Assembly (NCBI RefSeq): GCF_033439725.1
Contig: NW_026944385.1
Coordinates: 1,550,001 to 1,614,000, forward strand
Source of the DNA: Neurospora tetraspora
Taxonomy: Eukaryota > Ascomycota > Sordariomycetes > Sordariales > Sordariaceae
Reading direction: 5' to 3'
DNA: 64,000 nucleotides
Part shown: one piece after another, positions 55,177 through 64,000 of the stretch
Position numbering within the stretch: position 1 is the stretch's first letter
Layout: every line of letters begins with the position of its first letter
Notes under the pieces: generated by a model
The model's database searches: none
What the model was told of the DNA's origin: nothing
The model's input: only the letters and a program-made list of their open reading frames with translations
Made by a program: the position numbers and the translations under genes

Positions 55177-55886
55177 CTCAACCTTCTCTTTTTTTTGGCT
55201 TTCTTCTCGTTCTGTGTTTGCATTGATTTTTTTTTTCTTTGTGATGTACTTGTGGAGTCCCCGATAAGGCGAAGTAGACCAAAGAGTTCTCCGGGTTTGG
55301 TTCTGGGTCCATATGGAGGTTCTGGCCAAGGTCTCCACTACGGCCCGGTCCGCTCTCGCTCCGGGACTCCGGGTCCGGCTTTGTGACTTGTAACTGGTTG
55401 GTCCTCGTGAGTGTCGTTGTTGACTGATGAGACAACTCGGGTTATGATGACTATGTTACGACTTTGCTAACATCCCTTTCCCTTTTTATGTTGACCAGTT
55501 GCTGTTCTCATTTCAGTCAAGTTCTACGGTGTACATACATGCGCAAGTTCCATAGCGGTTTTAGTCCTGACCCCCACACTTCAGTTGCCAACCGTCATGG
55601 ATATGTTGTGTCCCTCGTTCAAAAGTCATTATCAGGGCTATGGACACATCTACAACTTTCACCTCCGCGAACTCGGCTATCGGGAGAACAAAGCGCAAAG
55701 GGTATGGAGAACGACGGGAGAAGGAGCAGCCCTTTTCTTGCGGCTTTTTCAGCAGGTTAAGATCAGGAATTCAGAATCAGGCTTAGGATCAGGATCAGGA
55801 TCAGGATTATCAGTTTGTAAGAGCGTGTCATCGGTTGGTGGGGGACGTAGAGCTCCATCTTCATCCTACCCCCGCGCACTGTGGCG
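55177..55886. other. Intergenic region
   Basis: No gene is supported. A short array of AGGATC hexamers lies at about 55783-55807. The frame at 55585-55896 has no motif and runs into the MITE. Confidence 0.35.
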
Positions 55887-56167
55887 TACAATCTAGTACT
55901 GGTTTGTTAGCTTGGTACCTACTCCTGGTATACTGGACGAGATCTCTTCCGAATTGTCCTAAACCTTTCAAGGACTAAATAAATGGCTAGGTACGGATCC
56001 GAAAGGCATCAACAAGATCCAATACAGTGTATTTTATTTTGGAAAATGCATATTCACAATTAAGCTACACTTTGATCGAAGAACGCAACGAATCACTTAG
56101 ATATGAAAATACCTAGGGAAGTTGACCCGAGGTCTCGAGATAACAAACAAACCAGTATTGGACTGTA
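55887..56167 (+). mobile_element. MITE copy 3 (Tc1/mariner-like termini)
   Basis: 281 bp with TA at each end. The left end TACAATCTAGTACTGGTTTG and the inverted right end TACAGTCCAATACTGGTTTG match over about 27 bp with a few transitions. The body aligns with 49031-49310 across its length and in the same orientation. It has no coding capacity. Confidence 0.9.
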
Positions 56168-59100
56168 CATGGCGCATCCCATTCCCCCATTGATGCTTAT
56201 CATCATCCTGCTTACGCCCTCCTTCATGTTTAGCGACGTGTGCAGTTGTTCTTACGACCACTCGAAGCCCACTTGATGGTGGTAATGCCGATAGCATCAT
56301 GTCCATTCTGTGTGGTATTGCAGTAGGGTCGCTGATTTCACATGTCAGACGGGATGTTCCGAAGAGAATCACCCTCTGAAGCTTCCGGGGTTGTTCGGAA
56401 CCAGGGTCTCTGGTCAAGGGTCTGCTCTCTTGGACAATATGAAGCTGACATGAGACGAGAAGCTCGTCATGATGGCTTGCAGGATGAGACGATTAACAGT
56501 CACAGTCAGCTACGACATTTAATCATGTGAGAAGTGATTACCTTCCTGATTTGTGCCAAGCGGCCTGGAATAATAAGATTAGCAGGACTTTGTTCGGGAA
56601 CCACGGTCAAGAAAGGAAGGAGAACAGAAGCAACTCTAACACGACTGTTCCCGAAGAAAGCTCGACTAAGATGCGCTGAAGGCGGCAGAAGGGAGTACAC
56701 TGACAAGCTTGTGATAGAAACGGTGAGGTGCACCGTTTCCCTCATGCTCCGTTTTGGACGAATGAGCCTGAAAACATCGGGAGCCAGATAAGGAAGACCG
56801 GTGGCTTATCAGGTATCATCGAGGCACGGATTGGGACATCGTCTGGCATTGCTGGGAGGTAGCACCGAAGAGACAAACCGGTGTCACCCCAACTGAGTAT
56901 TAGGACAGATCTTATATAACTCGGTGAGCCGGCCGGATGGAAAGACCCATGGAAGATGGAGGCTCGATGAAAGTGTGGGGTTTTATAGGGCCGCATTAAC
57001 GACCAGGAGGTCGAGACGTTACAGAATGGAACCCCAGAAAGTTCCATGACATGGAGGTACGTGATGCCGCGTGGTTAGCTAGTCCGATGACTGAGACACA
57101 TACGGAACGACGGGCGAATGTCTGGCTTCGGGTTATAGTATCTGATATGGGATCTTCAGATGCTACTCGGCTGAAACAGACACTCCATGTGTGCTTACCG
57201 AGTCGAATATAACCGAAGCCGACAAAGCCTGCCTAACTGTAGCCCTGGAGACAGCGGCAGGGTGGGAATTGGTAGATTTACGCCCAACACCCATATGTAG
57301 AGGTACTAAACCATGATTTCTTAATACTGATACTTGGGCGCATACAGACGTGTGTTCACCTGGTTAATGGTGCGTATTCTTGGGTGCGGCAAGGCGACCA
57401 AACATATAGCCGCGAAAACATAAAACACTGCAGAATAACCGACATCATGTGGCAGATGTCAATACCGGGAAAGCTGGGGGCTGGTTCCAATGTCCCGTGA
57501 GGGTCGAACTTGTGCTTACCGACTTTCAAGCCCGGTTGCTTTGGGTCAAGGCACCGGAGACACGAGCCGAAGCTCGTTGCATTTCCGGCCGAGATGCAGC
57601 GTATGCTACCGTCGACTGCCACTTCAAGTGCCGGCGCTGCCTCCCCTCTGGTCGTTGAAGGTCGATATTAGTTCTCCCGGAGAACGCTCTCCACAACCGA
57701 TCTTGCTAGAAGTTGTCCCTTTTGGGCGGTTGGCATGCTGTGCCGAGCGATCTGCGCGTCATGCTATAGCTGATACAGCGATACGGCCACATGGCAGACG
57801 TAAGCTGCCGCAGCTATGTATGGAGCCTGCATTCTTTTGGGTTCGCGACTTTTGTGGGTTAGGGGCGAGTCTGTAGTCTGAAGCAAGTGAATGGGTTTGG
57901 ACTTGGGGACCACCGTCAGCCATGTGTAATGCCCGACTGGTAGACTCGAGTTCTCGGAAACCATCAGTCGATGCTGACACGGACGTTGAAGCGTTGATAA
58001 ATGCTGTGGTAGAGGCACGAAGCCGGAAATTTGGACTTCGGACAGACGGACCGTCAAAGAAGATCGGGTACCACAATGTCAACGGCGGTGGTGCAACGTG
58101 GGTGTCTGTGCCGAGTCCGCCCAAACATGTCTCTCCAACGGTTCGTCTAAACTTGACCTGCATTTGCTGGGCCCTACAGGGAAGAACCAGACCATGAACG
58201 CCTGTCATATGTAGCCCTCAGAGACCCAGGTTTGAGAGAACGTCATCGAAGAAACCCCATGGAACTGTTTGTCTTGGCGTGTTCTAGAGGTATGACATTT
58301 GGGACCATGGAGGTCGTCTCTCCGAGGGCGTCCATCAGCGGGTGTTGATCAGTAAAGCTGATAATTCATCCAAGCAGGCACCGGAAATCAGGTGATGAAA
58401 AGATGAGGTCGATCGATGCGGAGAGCGTCCATCCTGCCTATACTCGGGATTCGATGAGCGTCGTCGTGTCCCGTTGGCCCTGGGCGTCTTGTGGGTGTGA
58501 AGCTTGGTGTCTGTGATGCGGCCGCTGTAAGGCCGCTCGCTGTAAGAATCAGCTTTAGGCGTCATTTGAGGTCCCGGGCTCCCGGCCTTACCGCAGCTTG
58601 TCAAAGTGGTCCACCCCTACCACTGATCGATCTCCGGCATCTTTTGTCATTTGTGACATTTCCTCCTACCGATATTGACCATGGACACACACAGACCCAG
58701 ACCGGTGAAAAGATGTAAGGCCTCTAGGGTGTTCGACACTCGGATGGGGCGGGGTAGCATCGTTGCCATCAACCATATTTGACAAGTACAAAGCTCGCCT
58801 TGTACTGGTACTTTGTCCACGACTTAAACATGTTGAACGAGACAAGCGGGTGGTGGCTCTCGGTGGCTCTGCTGGCATCCGATCCGATACAAGGAAAAGC
58901 TGGAAAGCCGGTCCTACAGCAGCATCAGGAAAGAAACGAGGAGCTTCGGAATTGTTCCAGCTTCTGCAATACGATAATGGCAGCTTGATGTCGCGAAGCA
59001 CAAGGCGGTTTCATCGTGGCCGGATGATGTTTGGGTGTTGGTCGTTGAAAGGTGATGGAGTGTCGTTCAGTTGTTGGTTCTGCGTTGAGGAACACCTGAA

Positions 59101-59759
59101 AGCACGGACTGCACTGCACTGTGGGCAATTGCAGAGGGCACCTCACTTGTAGCAGCCGGCAGGCAGATGCCCGGCAATTACCCCGCCCACTATTGGATCC
59201 TCAAGGACATGGACTTCTCTCCAGTGTCAACATTCGGACGTTCACGACAACCACGTCCACGTCCATGTCGGCGACCACGACCACGGCCTGTCCCTTTCCG
59301 CCTGCGGCTATCCGCGTTCATCTTGATCATTATGATATCCGACCCATCTGATCGACTATCGGATCTCGGCATCGCGTTCCAATCGACACACGCTGATGAT
59401 GGGCAAACTGCATGTGTAGGCCAGTTCAGTCTCCAAACCTGCCTCGAGAACGCTACTGCTGATAGCCGCTGTGGGAGGGTTCAAGTGCTCCGAAAGAACT
59501 GCGCAGACTGAAGGCCTCGAATTCGAACTGTCAATCCTCTCGGCGATCAAACTGTTCCTGTCAATCCAAGCCTGTGGATGCAGACAGTCCTGGAACGTCA
59601 CAGGTACAGTACCTTGCTGCCCCGGCGTCGGCTGCGGGGCAAGCGAGCGAGCTGTCAGATTCAAGGGTGGTTTTAGCCATACCATATGGAGGTTAGCGCT
59701 CCAGCCACCTGATATTGCCTGATTTCTGGGCATATCTGGGTTACCCTAGCACCCCCCAT
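56168..59759. other. Gene-poor region left of the Copia island
   Basis: About 3.6 kb of ordinary base composition with many short overlapping frames on both strands and no recognisable domain or paired exons. It may hold decayed sequence or non-coding RNA; nothing specific can be supported. Confidence 0.35.
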
Positions 59760-62700
59760 ACCTTCTGGGCGAGTTAGTTACCTATATTCCTAAATTAATT
59801 CTACACCGTTATATTTGATAATTAATAGTCTGATTTGCGTATTCACGTTTAACGCTACGATTATCAATTACAAGCAATATCCCTATGAAACTAATAACGT
59901 TAGTTATATCCTTGTTAAAGGAATTTACTGATAAAGCTATTATAGTTATCTGTAATACCCTTACCGATTAGCCCAATTGGTATAAAACTCTCAAGAAATT
60001 CGTTAATAGTAATTAGGACTTTAGTAATTAGCTATTTAAGGGAGGATTTATAATTTAAAGGGTTTTACCCCTGAAGCCAGAAGATTTCTTCCTTATTAAG
60101 TAAGTAAAGGACTGCCTTGTAGCGGTAAAGAAGGAGTTTATTAAATTTAATAGAAGAATCCAGATTAAGAAGGCCGTGATTATAATTATAATAACTATTA
60201 CTATTATAATTATTAATACGATTGGTACTATTACTGAAACTGTTATTACTATTTAATTCTAAGAAGAAGCCGCCACTGGCGCTAGTAAAAACGATAAGAA
60301 AGGAAGTTTGGGAGAAGAAGACGAAAAAGAGGAAAATAATAAATATTATATTGAGTAGGATATTAGGGAGGATATAATTATTAACCCCTCTACTGACCTA
60401 ATAGTTATTAGGAAAATAGTATACGATTAAATTAATAATATATATAACGTTCGCTATAAGTATTAGAAAAATTTTGACGACGCTAATACCCGAATTTGTA
60501 ATTTGATAAATATTTATATCGCCGCCTATTATACCGATATTTTATTTGAATAGGATAAATCTATCCGCGATTGGTTTAAAGAGATTAAGAATTAAATTAA
60601 TTATCGACTTATCGATTAAATTATTAAAATTCGTCGAAATTATTAGACCTTTATTAAAGAAACTATAAAGAAGTAACCTAAGGATTTCGAGAAGTAGCTA
60701 TCCAATTAGGAGATCTTTATTATAAATAGGAAGAGATTCGGAATTGATAAAGTAATTTCCTCTATTTTATAATTTACCGATTTTATTAATATAGTCTGTA
60801 AATATAAATTTATTTAGGTTAGTAACTCTTAGAAATTTAATAACGAATTCGAAGAAATATCTTTAAAATATAAGGATATATCCGCTAATTTTAAAAGGGT
60901 TGGTATATTAGAACGTACTATATTATTGATTAATTTTAAGAATATTATAATTCGAAGCGTTTAAAGTATTAATTAATTTGGTTTATGAGAATTCGCGTTA
61001 AATAAAGAGGACGTTCCTAATTTTAATTATAAAAAGAAGCGGAAGGTAACTGTAAAGAAGAAACGCGGCGTAAATAAAAATGCGAAGGATTTTTTACAGC
61101 AGAAAGAGAGAGGAGGCGTTACGCCGCTTTGTAAGGTTTACGAACGAAGCCTTTACTTAATAATACGCTATTAATATTTAATACTTAAAATTAGGGATAA
61201 TCCTAAATAGAAATTAAGCGGCCCTATTTAGAAATTTATTAATACAAGTTTTGAGAAGTATCCCGAAATTAGTAAAGAGGTTGAAAAAATTAAGAATTAA
61301 ATACAGGACTATTTTATTACCTTTATATAAATTATTACTTGGAGAAATTAAAGGAAACGAGAAATTAGTACTTGTGATTTAATATTTTATATTAAATAAA
61401 GTATTTTCAATGCAAATAGCGGTAAAGGTAATATTTATTTACTTAAAAATTTTATAATCTTCGATTCCGGGGCTTCTATTTATATTTTTAACGAAATTAA
61501 TCGTTTTTCTTCGTTTCGAATAGCGTCCCTAAAGGATTGCGTCTAAGCTAGTAAATTCTAAATATTTATGAAGGGTTTTAGGATTATTAACGTAGAAGTA
61601 TAAAAAGAGAAGGGAATTTTAAGGTTATAATTGAAAGAAGTAGCCTTCTACTTTAATTCTATTATAAATTTTATATTATTATGCCTACTTTAAAAATAAA
61701 ATCTTTATTAAGATTATAAACCTTTTAATAATTACTTCCGTCGGTTAAATAGTTTACTCTTTTATTTCCTTTAAGAAATTTATTATTAAATAGTCTTTAA
61801 ATACTTATTCCTCTCCTTTAATTGCGCCGCCTTCTTTACTTATCGAAATCGCTTTAATTTCTTTACCGGCTATTACGTATATAAAACGCCTATTAAATTC
61901 TAATATAAACAATTTAATTACTATAGTCTTTAAATCCTTGAATACTTTATAACGTTTAAGGCGCTAGATTTAAAGGGCCCGCTACTTATTAATATAACGC
62001 ATACGGTATTTTAAAGATTAAATAATAAGTTAAATGAAAATTACAAAATAGGGAATTTAGCGCGGGAAAGCGTCTCGCCGTCGATTTCTTTAAATATAAA
62101 ATAAGGAGAAGTAATTTTAAATATATTATATTTATTACTTATTAATAAATTAAATTTATTTAGGATATCTATATAGCGAACCGAATAATTAAGGCCATCG
62201 TTAAAACATTCCTTTCAATTATTAATATAATTAATTATTAATATAACGTTAAAATTAAATATATTAAATACGATAATAAATTTCATAATTAATATATTAA
62301 CGACCAATTAATTATTTGCCTTCTTATTCTCGAACCTTTAATATTTAATATCTAAATTTAAAACGGCAATACTAAATATTTAAGGTATATAATTAAAGAA
62401 AAGGCGCGTATAATAATAAATAGCGTTAAATTCCCTTATAACTTCTAATTTCAAATCGTTTTAATTTCGATCTACTTTATTAACCGATCGCCTAAATGTT
62501 TTTACAATCAGAAGTCTCTATACGAATGGTTTCATATTTTTATAACTTATTATAAAGGGGTATGAATTAAATTCTATAAATTTAATTTTAATTATTTACG
62601 TATTTATAGTTATAAAGTATATATAATAACGGATATTAAATAACAAAAAGAGTAACGGCGTAGAAAGTTTTAATTAGAAGCCTAAATCGGATTCCTTATT

Positions 62701-64000
62701 AATTATATTACTTTTTCTATTTATTAAATTTAGAACCTATAAACTAACTATATCGTCTATACCCGTAATATACTTTTTAACGAAAATCTAATTTATTTAA
62801 GGAACCTTAATAATTTTGAAGAAAGATTAAAATTAGTAACGACGAGATTGCCAATGTATTTAACCGAATTAATTAACTTCTTTAATTATCTATATAATAT
62901 TTCGAACCTTTTAACGCAATTTAAAATATAGAAGATAATAGTTTTACTTATCTCCTACCATTATTCTTTAATAACGAACCTTAAAAAATAGTAACGAAAC
63001 CGTTTCAAAATTAATAGAGCCTACCGTTTAGAATAAAATATTTATCGACTTTATATTTGGCTACCTTACCCTGTTAAGTATACTATTAATTATTCTTACT
63101 ACCGAGCTTATAATAAATTCATTTCGAATATTACGATTTAAATAATTTCTTTAAATAAATAAAAGAAATATATTTCGATAGCTATAAAGAGATAAAATTA
63201 TAGGTTAAAATTAATAAAGACGTTCCCCGTATTAAAGGTCTTCAAATACTCGACTATATATAAATATATATATATAAATTCAATAAATATAATTGGTTAT
63301 TAAAAATAAAAGCTCGCTTCGTGAAATAGAAGAAATTAATGATATAATTATAGTAAGGAAATATGTACTTCTACGTTAGCTAATCGTTTATTTCGGTCAA
63401 TTATCGCTTACGCCGCCAAATTTAATTTTAAAATTATTTAATATAATATAGTAAACGCCTTCGTTAATACTTACTTTAATAAGGAGATTTATATATATAT
63501 ACTTCTTCATTATCAAAAGTATAGTATTATTTTTAAAATCTTTCAAGCCCTCTATAATCTCTAACGAACTGCCTTATTATAATAACGAAAGTTTAACGGG
63601 ACTTTTAAAAACTTAGGGTTTAAACTATTATTCGAGGACCTATATATCCTCAAACGTAATGGAATCTTAATTTTCTACTATATTAACGATATTAATTTTG
63701 CCTTCGATAAATTATAATATAATAAAATTACCCAGATTACGAAGAAATTAGAGGAGAAATATAAATTTACTAATAGTAATAACCTTTAATAGTTTTTAAG
63801 TATTGAAATTATTCGAAACCGAAAGGTAGGTTATATTTAGTAATCCTAATAGGAATATATTTATAAAATTATTAAATTAATTAAAAATCCCTATACTTTT
63901 ACATTTATTCCAATAAATAATGAAGAGTTTATACTTTATAATAGTATAACCTCTTTTAATAAAATCCAGAAATATTAAATTATTATTGACTTTATAATAT
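59760..64000 (+). mobile_element. Ty1/Copia retrotransposon, RIP-mutated, cut by the right edge
   Basis: Translation on the plus strand through many stops follows Copia order. A gag-like block WYKTLKKFV (about 59970-60010) and LKPEDFFLIK (about 60075) come first. Then come a protease-like FDSGASIYIF at about 61450-61490, an integrase stretch at about 61960-62640 (DLKGPL, FINRSPK, LYEWFH), and a reverse transcriptase at about 63000-64000. The active-site box near 63675-63710 reads FYYINDIN where YVDD is expected, and IYKIIKLIKNP follows. The composition is extremely AT-rich with CpA depletion. The left boundary is where normal composition ends; no 5' LTR was identified. The 3' end lies outside the window. 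Confidence 0.85.

Noticed and set aside
1-64000. CRISPR arrays, rRNA genes, integrases or phage-like systems
   Set aside because: None were seen; the window is eukaryotic nuclear DNA with introns and no regularly spaced short repeats.

Overview
This window is nuclear DNA from a filamentous ascomycete (Pezizomycotina; a Sordariomycete, possibly near Sordariales, is my best guess). The genes have one to several short introns (about 55-85 bp) with GTAAGT/GTATGC-type donors, CTAAC/CTGAC branch sites and TAG/CAG acceptors. The families are typical of such fungi: TGL4/5-like patatin lipase, secreted copper amine oxidase, DAL5-type transporter, F-box/DUF7600 protein, NmrA, DUF6604, PaxB-like membrane protein. 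Two long AT-rich blocks carry the signature of repeat-induced point mutation (RIP): CpA/TpG are depleted, TpA is abundant and the transposon reading frames are full of stops.

Layout. 1-4.7 kb: the patatin lipase gene and a MITE relic. 4675-18308: one nested transposon. A hAT element (perfect 22-bp terminal inverted repeats, 8-bp target duplication GTAGATCT) carries a Ty3/Gypsy chromovirus (5967-16347, two 289-bp LTRs, duplication CTTCG, minus strand), which itself carries a 2.1-kb LTR element (11772-13917, plus strand). 18.3-20.3 kb: a gene for a very acidic protein whose stop codon lies 36 bp from the hAT target duplication. 21-39 kb: a run rich in decayed genes. These are a GIY-YIG-like fragment, a copper amine oxidase with a frameshift and an in-frame stop, an internally deleted Gfo/Idh/MocA oxidoreductase, a DAL5-type transporter with frameshifts and deletions, and a seven-exon F-box/DUF7600 gene split by a 717-bp inverted-repeat element. 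Among them sit an apparently intact single-pass membrane protein, a secreted Ser/Thr-rich protein and tRNA-Arg(ACG).

39-51 kb is ordinary gene space: a coiled-coil protein, an F-box/ankyrin-like protein, an NmrA-like protein, a beta-lactamase-fold hydrolase, a large DUF6604 protein and a PaxB-like seven-helix protein. 51-59.7 kb is gene-poor, with an intron-containing tRNA-Leu(AAG), initiator tRNA-Met, a 136-bp tandem duplication and a MITE copy. From about 59.76 kb to the right edge runs a RIP-mutated Ty1/Copia element on the plus strand.

The most notable signals are the fully resolved three-level transposon nest, a MITE family (three copies of about 280 bp with TA target duplications), the unclassified 717-bp element inside the F-box gene (with a possible splice route around it), and the cluster of independently broken genes between the two repeat islands. 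All calls were made by reading the sequence; no database search was run.
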